NCBI RefSeq assembly: GCF_002282855.1
Contig: NZ_NRIR01000003.1
Span: 124,001 to 188,000 of the forward strand
Length of the DNA stretch: 64,000 nucleotides
Direction: 5' to 3'
DNA from: Paraferrimonas sedimenticola
Lineage (GTDB): Bacteria; Pseudomonadota; Gammaproteobacteria; Enterobacterales; Shewanellaceae
A program made the position numbers and the translations under genes. Positions 16,523-26,422 of this stretch are shown here, piece by piece. Every line of letters starts with the position of its first letter. Positions within the stretch are counted from its first letter, which is position 1. Under the pieces are notes generated by a model, which was not told the DNA's origin, searched no databases, and saw only the letters and a program-made list of their open reading frames with translations.

Positions 16523-19500
16523 ATGAATATTGCAAGCTACACACTCGCAAAAAGAACCAGCGTGTGGGTGTTGATCGCCTTGGTCTTAATCGGTGGCTAC
16601 ATCAGCTATCAAAAACTCGGCCGTTTTGAGGACCCTGAGTTTGTTATTCGCCAGGCTGTGATTGTTACCCCCTATGCCGGAGCGACTGCTCAAGAGGTCA
16701 GCGATGAAGTAACGGACGTGGTTGAAGGTGCACTTCAAACACTTCAGGAAGTGAAGGAGATTACTTCAACTTCAAAGCAGGGGATGTCCGAAGTCATCGT
16801 TGAAATGAAAATGGAGTTTGCGAAGACTGAACCCGAGCTTCAGCAAATCTGGGATAAGGTACGCCGTAAGATAAACGATGTGCAAAGAGAGTTACCAGCA
16901 GGTGCAGGTCCCTCGATTGTTAACGATGACTTTGGTGATGTTTATGCGCTTTTTTATGCGGTAACTGGAGAAGGTTATACCGATAAACAACTACAAGACT
17001 ATGTCGATGAGCTGCGCCGTGATCTGGTGTTAGTGCCTGGTGTTGCGCGCACTCATACTCTGGCTGAAAAGCAAGAAACCATTTTTGTGGAGATCTCAAA
17101 TCAGCAGCTAGCCCAGTTTGGCTTCTCTGCTGAAAAGATTTACGAGGTGCTCGAAAATCAAAACAATATTGCGGTAGCGGGAGCCATCAATAACGGGGAT
17201 ATGCATATCCCAGTAATTCCAAGCTCGAACATTCGCTCTTTAGATGACATTCGAAACATCAATTTGGGGATTGGTAGCGACAACACCATTATGCGACTAG
17301 GTGATGTCGCGCAGGTTAGTCACGGCTACCAAGAGCCAGTGTCATTGTTGATGAACTATAACGGTCAACGCGCCATTGGCCTTGGTATATCTAATGTGGC
17401 TGGCGGCAACGTCGTTACCATGGGCGACCTAGTACAAGCGCGAATTAAAGAACTAGAAAGTCAACGTCCTTTGGGCATTGAAATCCATGAAGTGTCTCTA
17501 CAATCTGATTCAGTTGCGGCATCGGTATCTGATTTCGTAAACAACCTACTAGCGGCTGTAGCGATTGTGTTCGTGGTACTACTTTTGTTCTTGGGAATGC
17601 GTACGGGCCTGATAATCGGTTTTGTCTTGGTCCTAACAGTCGCTGGCACCCTAATTGTGATGCTGGTAGACGACATTGCCATGCAACGCATTTCTCTAGG
17701 TGCTTTGATTATTGCTTTAGGGATGCTGGTAGATAATGCAATCGTAGTTACCGATGGGGTGCTTGCGCGGCTGCAAAAAGACCCGGATGCCAATCGAGAG
17801 CAGGTGGTATCTGAGGTTGTCGGTGCAACCAAGTGGCCATTATTGGGGGGAACGATCGTTGGTATCTGTGCCTTTAGCGCGATTGGCTTATCACCATCGA
17901 ACATGGGGGAGTATGCAGGCTCGCTATTCTGGGTAATTTTGTACTCGATGTTGCTCAGCTGGGTATTTGCAGTCACCGTGACTCCCATGCTTTGCTACGA
18001 CTTCCTAAAAGTAAGTCCTACAAAAACCAATAAAGTTAGTCGCGGAATGAACGCCTACACACGTGTACTTCACTGGGTGTTAAACAACCGCAAGGTATCG
18101 CTAATCGCCATTGCTACGGCGCTTGTGCTAGGAATTAAAGCCTTTGGCTACGTGCCTCCTGGCTTCATGCCGGAGTCTCAACGCCCACAATTTGTGGTGG
18201 ATGTCCGTCTACCCCAAGGCACCGATATTTCGCGTACCGAGCAGGTAATTACTGATATTGAAAAGGACATAGCTCGTAAAGATAGCGTAACCAGTATTAC
18301 CAGCTTTATCGGCGGTGGTGGTCTTAGATTCATGCTGACCTATTCACCAGAGCCAGCTAACCCGAGTTACGGTCAGCTTTTGGTTGACGTAGAAGATTAT
18401 CGTGCGATTGCACCGCTAATCGAGCAACTGCAGTCAGAACTTGAACAGGCTCACCCCGACGCTTCAATCATGGTCTGGAAGTTCATGTTGGGCCCCGGAG
18501 GCGGTAAGAAAATTGAGGCCGCATTCCAAGGCCCGAATAGTGAGGTGCTGCGTAGCTTAGCCGAGGAGGCGAAAGCTCTAATGGCTGAAACACCTGAACT
18601 GATCGCTGTTCAAGATGATTGGCGCCAACAGGTTCCAGTTGTTCAGCCAGTGTTTTCTAGCGAAAAGGCACAGCGCTTTGGGTTGACTTCAAGAGAGATC
18701 AACGCGGCTCTAAATCAGACTCTTAGCGGGCGTAATGTGGGTACTTACCGCGAGGATGGTGTTCTTATACCTATCGTGGCACGTGCACCTATCAGCGAGC
18801 GAAACCACGCTGTTGCGTTAAAAAACACCGAAGTGTTTAGCCCAAATCTTGGTGAGTTTATTCCCATGGCGCAATTGGTGGATGATGTGAACGTAGTTTG
18901 GCAAGACGCCATACTCAAGCGAGTAAACCGCGTTCCGACGATTATGGCGCAGGCGGATCCAGCTCCTGGAGTGTTAACCGCGGAAGCTTTCGAAGTTATC
19001 CAGGAAAAAATTGAATCTATGGACTTACCACCGGGTTACAGCGTGAGCTGGTACGGTGAATATAAGAATGCAAAAGAGGCCGATGAAGCGCTAATGGCTG
19101 CCGCTCCCTATGGCTTTGCTGCGATGGTTCTCGCTGTAGTGTTTATGTTTAATGGAATTCGCCAGGCCTTAGTCATTTGGCTAACAGTTCCGCTAGCGGT
19201 AATAGGCGTAGCAGTGGGTTTGGTTACCTTCCAGACGCCGTTTGAATTCATGGCAACTCTTGGTTTCTTAAGCCTTATAGGAATGATGGTTAAGAATGCA
19301 ATTGTGCTGGTAGATCAAGCGGATGTGGAAATTAGAGAAGGGAAAGAGCCTTACAGCGCCGTGATTTCCGCAGCGACTAGCCGTGCACGACCAGTGCTAC
19401 TGGGCGCTTGCACCACCATTTTGGGTGTAGCGCCGTTATTGGCAGACCCGTTCTTTAAGAGTATGTCCGTCACCATTATGTTTGGTTTGTTGTTTGCAAC

Positions 19501-19603
19501 TCTACTGACTTTGGTAGTCATTCCTTTGTTCTACGCCTTGTTCTTTGGCATCAAGGCGCCATCGTCGAATGAAACCGCGCCACTGTTAAGTAACTCTAAG
19601 TAA
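16523..19603 (+). CDS. RND efflux permease, HAE1/AcrB superfamily
   Basis: 1026 residues, normal for the family. Two homologous halves with 12 transmembrane helices: TM1 in the first 30 residues, large periplasmic loops near 40-330 and 560-860, and the TM4 region GMLVDNAIVVTDGVL carrying the Asp pair (Asp plus preceding residues) for proton relay. Exports small molecules using the proton gradient. Directly follows the adaptor gene (stop and start adjacent), giving a two-gene operon. Substrate unknown. Confidence 0.95.
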   Translation: MNIASYTLAKRTSVWVLIALVLIGGYISYQKLGRFEDPEFVIRQAVIVTPYAGATAQEVSDEVTDVVEGALQTLQEVKEITSTSKQGMSEVIVEMKMEFAKTEPELQQIWDKVRRKINDVQRELPAGAGPSIVNDDFGDVYALFYAVTGEGYTDKQLQDYVDELRRDLVLVPGVARTHTLAEKQETIFVEISNQQLAQFGFSAEKIYEVLENQNNIAVAGAINNGDMHIPVIPSSNIRSLDDIRNINLGIGSDNTIMRLGDVAQVSHGYQEPVSLLMNYNGQRAIGLGISNVAGGNVVTMGDLVQARIKELESQRPLGIEIHEVSLQSDSVAASVSDFVNNLLAAVAIVFVVLLLFLGMRTGLIIGFVLVLTVAGTLIVMLVDDIAMQRISLGALIIALGMLVDNAIVVTDGVLARLQKDPDANREQVVSEVVGATKWPLLGGTIVGICAFSAIGLSPSNMGEYAGSLFWVILYSMLLSWVFAVTVTPMLCYDFLKVSPTKTNKVSRGMNAYTRVLHWVLNNRKVSLIAIATALVLGIKAFGYVPPGFMPESQRPQFVVDVRLPQGTDISRTEQVITDIEKDIARKDSVTSITSFIGGGGLRFMLTYSPEPANPSYGQLLVDVEDYRAIAPLIEQLQSELEQAHPDASIMVWKFMLGPGGGKKIEAAFQGPNSEVLRSLAEEAKALMAETPELIAVQDDWRQQVPVVQPVFSSEKAQRFGLTSREINAALNQTLSGRNVGTYREDGVLIPIVARAPISERNHAVALKNTEVFSPNLGEFIPMAQLVDDVNVVWQDAILKRVNRVPTIMAQADPAPGVLTAEAFEVIQEKIESMDLPPGYSVSWYGEYKNAKEADEALMAAAPYGFAAMVLAVVFMFNGIRQALVIWLTVPLAVIGVAVGLVTFQTPFEFMATLGFLSLIGMMVKNAIVLVDQADVEIREGKEPYSAVISAATSRARPVLLGACTTILGVAPLLADPFFKSMSVTIMFGLLFATLLTLVVIPLFYALFFGIKAPSSNETAPLLSNSK

Positions 19604-19611
19604 TCTTTGGG

Positions 19612-19638
19612 CGCGTTTGGCTTCAGACTGAACGCGCT
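19612..19638 (+). terminator. Hairpin after RND operon
   Basis: GCGCGTT and AACGCGC pair around a 13-base loop just after the permease stop. There is no U tract, so it is a weak terminator or RNA-end stabiliser. Confidence 0.4.
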
Positions 19639-19700
19639 TATATCAATATTAATACCTGAGCAATACGCTTGCCTAAGTGTCATCGGGATTGGATTTTCTA

Positions 19701-20900
19701 ATGAATATTATTGAGATTGAAGGTTTCCTAACCTTCACCCTGGCAATCATGTTGCTATTTGTAGGAAAGTGGGCGACAGCAAGGTTTTCGGTGCTGCGTA
19801 AGTACAGTATCCCAGAGCCGGTTATTGGAGGGTTCGTTTGCGCAGCAGCCGTGGCGTTACTCTATTACCTAGCAAATATTCAACTGCAGTTTGATTTGGA
19901 GCTGCGCGATTATTTACTACTGTACTTCTTTGCAGCTATTGGTCTTAAGGCGGATTTCAAAACCCTAATTTCAGGTGGTAAACCACTATTAGTGCTAACG
20001 GTTTTAGCTGTTATTTATATAGTACTTCAAAATGGAGTAGGGCTAAGTCTTGCAGCCATGTTTGGAATGGATCCTATTGTCGGTTTACTTTCTGGATCTA
20101 TTTCATTAATTGGTGGTGTCGGAACTACTATGGCATGGGCACCCACGTTTCAAGAAATGGGAATTGAGGGAGCTGCCGAGCTTGGGATCGCAAGTAATAC
20201 GGTGGGTTTAATAGCCGCTTGCTTGATTGGTGGGCCAATTGCCAAGTATTTGATCAATCGTCATCAACTAAAAGCAGTAGAAGGTGATGAGCTGGATATT
20301 GGTGTCCATCACGAACAGTCGGTACAACTCGACCATTTTGGTTACCTTTACGCGTGGCTGTTTCTTAATATCTGTATCATTATTGGCTATGTGCTCAATC
20401 TAGGCTTACAAGAAGCAGGACTAAACGTACCTATGTTTGTGTCATGCCTGATAGCGGGGATCCTTGTAGGTAATTTCAAAAGCCTAGTGTTAAAAAAAGA
20501 AATGGATGAAAACGCTAGTAAAGGACTGAGTCTAATTTCAGACATATGCCTTGGCATGTTCCTAACGATGGCGTTGATGGGCTTACAACTCTGGCAGCTA
20601 GTGAGCTCTATCGGCTTCATCGGTGCGGTAATGTTTGCCCAATTGGTGTTATCCGTTGCGTTTACGGTATTCATTGTATTCAGGCTAATGGGTAAGGATT
20701 ACGAAGCCGCGGTTATAAGCTCTGGCTTTGGAGGAATTACACTAGGCTCAACTGCGACAGCGATTGTAAACATGACAGCAGTGACTCAGCAGCACGGTTC
20801 AGCTCACAAGGCTTTCATCATAGTTCCTTTGGTATGTGGGTTCTTTATCGATATTGCTAACGCACTGATCATCAACAGTCTCATTGGACTATTTAGTTAA
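19701..20900 (+). CDS. gltS: Sodium/glutamate symporter
   Basis: 399 residues from ATG 19701 (E. coli GltS has 401); a GTG at 19677 lacks a ribosome site. Two inverted halves with about ten membrane helices. Signature stretches RKYSIPEPVIGGF, LLYFFAAIGLKAD, GLLSGSISLIGGVGTTMAW and GFGGITLGSTATAIVNM match GltS. Imports glutamate with sodium. Probably a separate unit with a terminator-like hairpin after it. Confidence 0.92.
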   Translation: MNIIEIEGFLTFTLAIMLLFVGKWATARFSVLRKYSIPEPVIGGFVCAAAVALLYYLANIQLQFDLELRDYLLLYFFAAIGLKADFKTLISGGKPLLVLTVLAVIYIVLQNGVGLSLAAMFGMDPIVGLLSGSISLIGGVGTTMAWAPTFQEMGIEGAAELGIASNTVGLIAACLIGGPIAKYLINRHQLKAVEGDELDIGVHHEQSVQLDHFGYLYAWLFLNICIIIGYVLNLGLQEAGLNVPMFVSCLIAGILVGNFKSLVLKKEMDENASKGLSLISDICLGMFLTMALMGLQLWQLVSSIGFIGAVMFAQLVLSVAFTVFIVFRLMGKDYEAAVISSGFGGITLGSTATAIVNMTAVTQQHGSAHKAFIIVPLVCGFFIDIANALIINSLIGLFS

Positions 20901-20909
20901 AGTATCATC

Positions 20910-20932
20910 GGGTCTCCGGATTTCGGAGACCC
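20910..20932 (+). terminator. Terminator-like hairpin after gltS
   Basis: GGGTCTCCG-GATTT-CGGAGACCC, a perfect 9-bp stem 10 bp after the gltS stop. Only a weak T-rich tail follows. Confidence 0.65.
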
Positions 20933-21712
20933 AAACTTTCAATCCCACCTTGTTCCTTTTAATTTCCACTACATCTACAACCTAGTCTCAGGTGTTTATT
21001 TTTAGTCTCATGCAACCCATAGGTTCAGTCGAGGTTTCGAAAATCTACGCCAGATTGAGCGCATCAATAAGCCCAACTCTTTAGCTCATCGCAAGCGCCT
21101 GCCATAGACGAGCCACCTACAAAAACGAGAATGTCAGACCGTTAATATTGTCGTTCCGGCAAACCTATGTCTTGCTCCACAACCAAGGAAATCAAGGGAC
21201 GCCAGTAATCTCATGCTTCCCCTCATCAATGAATCGAGCTGACTGACGTGATGCAGCGATATGCTTGTGCGGGGCAAGGTCGGGAGATTGGAAACGTAAC
21301 GAATGTCTATAGCTAGGACTGTGTCGATATCTTTGTCTTCTTGGTGCACAGAGAAAGGCGGAGGGGATCGGTATATTACTTCGGCGGCCTGGGCCTAATC
21401 TTTGACATTTTTTTCTTTGGTATCGGGCTTAGATAAGTCGCTTTCAGCAGCCGGTATGATGGAGCGTCGCGGGAATTTTCGAAACGTAACGCGGTCGGGC
21501 ATTAAACCAAAAATTTAGCTTTGGTAGCGCTTTTAAGGAATGGACAAAGATCTGTTTAACTGAGGAAGACAGCTAGTACATGAGCATGATTTCCGTGCGT
21601 TTGGGTTTCTCGAAAACGATACTCATGTCCAACTTTAAATTACTGAAAAAACTGTTTGGTATTTCTCTCCGCTAAAGGGTTATTACGAGTGATGCTCTAA
21701 ACCACGACAAGG
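20933..21712. other. 780-bp region without a supported gene
   Basis: Frames here are short and interrupted, and none shows a recognisable domain or ribosome site. A 9-base phrase AAACGTAAC occurs at about 21292 and 21482. The stretch could be a decayed gene or element, a regulatory region for the minus-strand operon's end, or an unrecognised RNA; nothing in it decides. Confidence 0.5.
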
Positions 21713-22882
21713 TCAAAAAGCTTCATTTAGATTGAAGTAGAATCCTGTTTCACCATCGCCAAAACCGAGGTCTAAGCGAAGGTTTGCTCGCGTTTTCACT
21801 TCAAATCGATAGCCAATGCCGACATTTGGTAGTAATTCGCTGCTATTAAATCCTCGTACAGATGGAGCGACCGCCCCGACTCCTGTCCAGGCAACTACAC
21901 CATGTCTGCCCGGAAGGTCCCAGCGATACTCCAATTGGCCCATGAGCATTTGCTTGTCTCGGTAACGACCAGCGGTGTAGCCTCTCAATTCTGAACCGCC
22001 ACCCACTTGCGACAGCATGTGCCAAGGCACATTACCGTGTGTAAATCGTCCACGTAGTTGCCATGCTAATACGCTATTGCGCGGTCCCATCTGCATGTAC
22101 TCACTGTAATTCAACTCAATGGATTGAAACCTTTGCTGGCTGCCCAATTCTGGCATGTAGAACCCGGTGTCCAACTGCAGCAATCTGCCCTCATAGGGAT
22201 TACCCAGAACGTCTCGAGTGTCATAGCTCGCCTGAAGTTTCACCCCCATCGCAAGATTGCTTTTCGCAAGGGGACTCGGGTCTATCTTGCTTTCCTCGAC
22301 ATTGATGTCTCGAGCCTTCGCGTAGTTAACATCAAAGCCAGCCCCCAAGTAGGTGCCGCTAGCTACCCGCTTTAGAATCAGGGGTGCTACAGAGAACTGT
22401 CTGTTTTTGTAGACAATTTTATTGTCGTCTTGATGGTTTTCTGGGTAACCCACGCCGTAATATACCTCTGGCGAATCGGATATAAGCCCATCAAAATAAA
22501 AGCGCCAAGAATCCTCGCTTAGAAAAGTTCGATTTTCGAGTTTAACGCCCAAAGAACCGTTAACAGATGCAAATCCGTTGATCACCGCGGAAGATAACTG
22601 ACTTTGGCGGTCTTGTTTATCGACTTGATATAAACCAATCGCCGAAATTCCTAGGCCTAAAGATGTTTCAGGGCCGTAAAACGGTCCTGGCAATATACTG
22701 AAATCAATGGCCTTAGTATCGTCAAAGCCACCATCGGCGCCGAGTTTATTGAGTAGCTTATCTACCCAGCTGTCGGTTTGTTCGTGGGCTTCGACAGGAG
22801 GCGATGTCATCTTGTCAGCTGCGTATAAGCAGGTGCTGTTTAGCAGTAATAAACTGACGCCAAGCTTTAGCAATTTAGACAT
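21713..22882 (-). CDS. Omp85/BamA-superfamily outer-membrane protein (surface antigen D15-like)
   Basis: 389 residues with a signal peptide (cleavage near YAAD, residue 22). No POTRA repeats are evident; a 16-strand-type barrel follows. The loop-6-like segment GGGSELRGYTAGRYRDKQ carries the LRGY form of the VRGF/Y motif, and the chain ends in an aromatic residue (NEAF). This matches short Omp85 members lacking POTRA domains rather than BamA. Last gene of a four-gene minus-strand operon, overlapping the stop/start junction of its upstream neighbour. Confidence 0.85.
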   Translation of the reverse strand: MSKLLKLGVSLLLLNSTCLYAADKMTSPPVEAHEQTDSWVDKLLNKLGADGGFDDTKAIDFSILPGPFYGPETSLGLGISAIGLYQVDKQDRQSQLSSAVINGFASVNGSLGVKLENRTFLSEDSWRFYFDGLISDSPEVYYGVGYPENHQDDNKIVYKNRQFSVAPLILKRVASGTYLGAGFDVNYAKARDINVEESKIDPSPLAKSNLAMGVKLQASYDTRDVLGNPYEGRLLQLDTGFYMPELGSQQRFQSIELNYSEYMQMGPRNSVLAWQLRGRFTHGNVPWHMLSQVGGGSELRGYTAGRYRDKQMLMGQLEYRWDLPGRHGVVAWTGVGAVAPSVRGFNSSELLPNVGIGYRFEVKTRANLRLDLGFGDGETGFYFNLNEAF

Positions 22883-24168
22883 TATTTATCACCTCGTTGT
22901 TCAAGGTGTGCCTGCAGCTCTCGCTGATCCTGTCGTTGGTTGTAGTGAGAAATTAAACGGAAATGCTTGTTGCTAAATCCCTCTCGCCACAAGGATTCGG
23001 GAATATGACTGAAGCTCTTTTCATACTTAGCTCCAACGAACAGCCATTGCTCCGCAAGTTCAGAGAGGTTCTGCTTATGTAATTCGCTCGGTAATGCGAG
23101 GGTGAGCGGTGATGGCTCTTCAGCGAATAGCGGTGCTAGCAGAGGCCAATTTGGATTTTGCTTTGCAAGCATTTTTGGCACCAAATGAGGGCTTTGGCTT
23201 TTTCCAAATTCATAGTGACGTTTTAGCAACATAAACTTGTCCGGCATGGTGACGCTTGAATCCCACCAATGGCCATCAATGGCGCTAAATAAGGCATTGG
23301 TTTGTTCTTTACTAGCCGGCTCTAACTGCGTAAGCGCAGCATTCAACCATGAAGTCATATGTTGGTTGTATGACTCTAGATTCATCACCAAATTGTTCAG
23401 GATCAGCGCGACGCCAATTTTGGCGCCAAGCATATTTGAATAGACGTCCTCCGGCGAATAAGCAGAAACTTCTTCTGACCAAGGCACCCATGTTCGATAT
23501 CCGTGCCATTGAGCAATTTCATGAGCTTCAGCCATCGAGTACGCCATGCGCGCCGCAAGATTAGCGGATAGTTCTAGTATCTGTTGTTGGCTGAGACCAT
23601 TGAGTTCAAAAGCACTAAAACGAATTTCTCGCTTACCAATTTCATCAGGTAACTCAATGGTGAATTCCTCTCCCAAGCGGGGATGAATACGTTTAAATAA
23701 TGCAACTGTGTTATCTGTCGTATCTCGAACGTGAGCCAAATCAATGAAGCCACCTTTCAAGGTGTACAGCATTCCGTTATTTTCGCCGCCTTTTGGGCCA
23801 TAGGGCTCTCCTTGGGAGCGACTAAAGGTACCTGCCTCGTACGCATGCGGACCGATTTCTTCTAATGACACCGTATTAGAAAGTCGAAACCATGGCACCG
23901 GCAAACTGCCAACTTTTACTTTTTGCTGTGTACCAAAGGCGCAGCAGGGACGTATTGCCTGAGGTATTCTTGGCAGGCTAAAGCTATGCGGGTGGTACTC
24001 TCTTAACGACACAGGGTCTGGCTTAAGTTCTAAGGAAGCTGACACCGCTTGCTCGGTTGGTAAGCTTCGAGTTTGCCAATCAGGGCTTGAGCAAGCGCTG
24101 AGAAACAACACTCCCGAAACTGCGCAGAGTTTTGCTACCCACCGACGAGAAGGATATGTCGTAAACAT
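22882..24168 (-). CDS. DUF4056 family lipoprotein
   Basis: 428 residues. Signal peptide with lipobox LFLSACSSP (Cys26). DUF4056 landmarks: IRPCCAFG, GGFIDLAHVRDTTD, AHEIAQWHGY, and a C-terminal helical part. The His/Asp/Glu content of GGFIDLAHVRD and AHEIAQWH suggests a metal or hydrolase site, but no activity is established for the family to my knowledge. Operon member between an alpha/beta hydrolase and an Omp85-like barrel, so it probably works at the envelope with them. Confidence 0.85.
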   Translation of the reverse strand: MFTTYPSRRWVAKLCAVSGVLFLSACSSPDWQTRSLPTEQAVSASLELKPDPVSLREYHPHSFSLPRIPQAIRPCCAFGTQQKVKVGSLPVPWFRLSNTVSLEEIGPHAYEAGTFSRSQGEPYGPKGGENNGMLYTLKGGFIDLAHVRDTTDNTVALFKRIHPRLGEEFTIELPDEIGKREIRFSAFELNGLSQQQILELSANLAARMAYSMAEAHEIAQWHGYRTWVPWSEEVSAYSPEDVYSNMLGAKIGVALILNNLVMNLESYNQHMTSWLNAALTQLEPASKEQTNALFSAIDGHWWDSSVTMPDKFMLLKRHYEFGKSQSPHLVPKMLAKQNPNWPLLAPLFAEEPSPLTLALPSELHKQNLSELAEQWLFVGAKYEKSFSHIPESLWREGFSNKHFRLISHYNQRQDQRELQAHLEQRGDK

Positions 24169-24182
24169 CTAGCTGATTCTCT

Positions 24183-25118
24183 CTAGGTTTGATTAATAAA
24201 TTGCTTGATTGCCTTACTCACTTCGAATGGGTGTTCATTGGCAATGTTGTGCGGTGCCTTGGGTATCACTAGTAGTGGTGCGTTTAGAAATTCCGCCAGA
24301 GACTCTCCTTGTTCCAGCGTGAAAACCTGGTCATCAGCCCCCCAAATCACTAAAGAGGCAGGTAGTTTTTCCGGGTTCACCATGGGCAGTAAGTGATCGC
24401 GATGGGTCGGCAGTGAATCTATCAATCCTCGTTTTTGCGCTTTCCATGGCGCGAAATAACGTTGGAAGATTTGCTCATCAATAAAGCTGGGGTAGTCAGG
24501 AAACTGAGCGAAAGTTCTATCAAACAGCTGACGCATTTGCTCCCTGTTGTCGGGGACAAAAATATCTGATGGATGCTCACGCTCGAAACGTTGGCTTAGC
24601 GCAGACATCTGTTGGTCAGTTATAAAAGTGCCTGGGCTAGCAATAAGCACGACCTTGCTTATACCAGCCTGTTTAACCATCATGTCGTACGCGACAAACC
24701 CGCCATAAGAAATCCCAACCACGTTGTATGCCTTGGTGTTGACGTGCGACATCAGTTGATTAATCGCATTTCGCTGGGTTGTAATAGTGGCCGCGCCCTC
24801 GCTAAAGGAATCCCCAAACCAAACGAGATCTGGAGCGATGACTAAGAAATTCTCACTTAGCGACAGCATTACTGGCAGCCAGGTTGTCGTCGCATTGCCT
24901 CCAAATCCATGAAGCAACAACACGGGCTCGCCTTGCCCTCCAATCCAGTAACTGAGCTGGCCGCCTTCACTGAGCTCGACATGGCGTTGATGAAAACCAG
25001 CCGACTCAAGTTGGGCGTTGTCGAAATGTTCCTTTACCGAAATCGAAGAGCAGGCGCTAAGACATACAGATAGCGCCATTGCGGTGATCGTCAGTTTTAC
25101 TGAGGACAGATTGAGCAT
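24183..25118 (-). CDS. Alpha/beta hydrolase lipoprotein
   Basis: 311 residues. Signal peptide with lipobox SVCLSACSS (Cys23). Catalytic features: oxyanion LLHGFGG, nucleophile elbow GISYGG (Ser), Asp in VIWGADDQVF, and His in KAPHNIANEHP. A generic esterase/lipase-type serine hydrolase placed at the periplasmic face of a membrane. Its start overlaps the stop of the upstream barrel gene and it is followed 14 bp later by the DUF4056 gene. Confidence 0.88.
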   Translation of the reverse strand: MLNLSSVKLTITAMALSVCLSACSSISVKEHFDNAQLESAGFHQRHVELSEGGQLSYWIGGQGEPVLLLHGFGGNATTTWLPVMLSLSENFLVIAPDLVWFGDSFSEGAATITTQRNAINQLMSHVNTKAYNVVGISYGGFVAYDMMVKQAGISKVVLIASPGTFITDQQMSALSQRFEREHPSDIFVPDNREQMRQLFDRTFAQFPDYPSFIDEQIFQRYFAPWKAQKRGLIDSLPTHRDHLLPMVNPEKLPASLVIWGADDQVFTLEQGESLAEFLNAPLLVIPKAPHNIANEHPFEVSKAIKQFINQT

Positions 25119-25966
25119 CAGAAGCGATATCCAAACGACGCCATTACGCTCGAGCGTTTGCCTACACCCAACTCAAAAAGAACATCAATGTTCTTTGATA
25201 TATGGACTTGTCCACCCAATAGACCGTTCCAGTTTTCCTCCAGGCTCTGGTCGACCTCAAAGCGGCCTTCATTAATTAGGGGAATACCAAGTTCAGCAAT
25301 GTTCCCACCGAAGTTTTGACCCACGTTTTGGTACATTGCACCTAGCCAAACTTGTCCTTTGCCGTCCCAGCGATAACCAACGCGAGGAGAAAAAACGATG
25401 GTGTCGATTTCTCCATCTAGGATGTCTAGAACGGTCTTGGTGTAATTAACATCCGCCATCGCGAACCAAGAGCCCACGCCGCCGACGACCGTAGTACCAA
25501 CGCCGTAGGTAGTCCCTTTAAAATCCAACTCAAACTTTGTTGCGATAGGCTGACCAAAAGGCAGTTTTATTGCGACGTCAGCGACACTACTGCCTTTGGT
25601 GCCTCCAAGAATCGCGTAGGTATTGAGGAAGGGGAAAAGCCACAAGTCTGCTCTTAGAGTGAGTGTTTCCGATTCCTGCATTGCAGTTCCACCTTCAACT
25701 TGCACAAGACCGTCTGGAATTGGCAGCCCTCCAATTGCGACATTAGTAAGTGAAATATCATTAATTTTAAGAGGTTGCTCCATTGCCAGGTAATTGATGC
25801 TGAAGCCGTAAGGCTTGGGCAGGGAGTAACCTTTCTGCTTCGCTTGTTCTCCCCAAATAGGGAAGAAGCTTGCTTGTTGAGGGGTAGATGTATCGGATGC
25901 CAAAGCACTTCCGGCAAATAAACCGCACATAGCAACAATCGATTTCGTAGATCTAGTAATTCTCAT
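25118..25966 (-). CDS. Outer-membrane beta-barrel protein of unknown function
   Basis: 282 residues from ATG 25966, which has AAGAGAG upstream; ATG 25984 is an alternative. Signal peptide ends near ALASDT. The rest alternates amphipathic strands (LRADLWLFPFLNTYAILGGTKG, VGYRWDGKGQVWLGAMYQ) and ends in SFGYRF, the C-terminal aromatic signal of outer-membrane proteins. First gene of the four-gene operon. Possibly a lipid or hydrophobic-ligand channel, given its hydrolase and lipoprotein partners (inference). Confidence 0.8.
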   Translation of the reverse strand: MRITRSTKSIVAMCGLFAGSALASDTSTPQQASFFPIWGEQAKQKGYSLPKPYGFSINYLAMEQPLKINDISLTNVAIGGLPIPDGLVQVEGGTAMQESETLTLRADLWLFPFLNTYAILGGTKGSSVADVAIKLPFGQPIATKFELDFKGTTYGVGTTVVGGVGSWFAMADVNYTKTVLDILDGEIDTIVFSPRVGYRWDGKGQVWLGAMYQNVGQNFGGNIAELGIPLINEGRFEVDQSLEENWNGLLGGQVHISKNIDVLFELGVGKRSSVMASFGYRF

Positions 25967-26422
25967 AGGACTCTCTTTAAACAAAATTTAGGTATGGACA
26001 ATTGCCTTTGTGGCATTGCTTAAGTTCGAGGCGATTATAAAAGAAGGGGTAATTCTTATTAGGGATTTGAGAAATTCAAATCTGCTAGATCTTTCATTGG
26101 GTAAATATGGACTCTATGTTTTTGGTCCTTGTCGATGAAGTTCCAATTCTGCATTTCTCTAAACCATAGTCTCTTGAAAGTTAATTCATACAATCTGCTC
26201 ATCGATTCAAAGTCTTACTGAATGCAACTGAAAAAGCCTCGTTAACACCGGTCTTTATCGCCGAAGTTATTAAGTGCATTTTGGGTATTTATCTCTCGAC
26301 TATTAAGTCGGTTTGATAATGCATTTAGAAAGTTATTGGCTAGCAGTTATTGAAACTCATAGAACTTTAGCTGGGCGGGCTTTGCATTTAATTAATTTCA
26401 GTTAAATATATTTGGTAGAAGT
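25967..26422. other. AT-rich divergent intergenic region
   Basis: 456 bp between two divergent outer-membrane genes. It must hold both promoters. The sequence is AT-rich with several TATAAT-like words, but I cannot assign one promoter with confidence. No gene or repeat seen. Confidence 0.5.

Noticed and set aside
21134-21349. 71-codon minus-strand frame in the 21-kb gap
   Set aside because: No ribosome site, no domain, and low-complexity composition; kept as non-coding.
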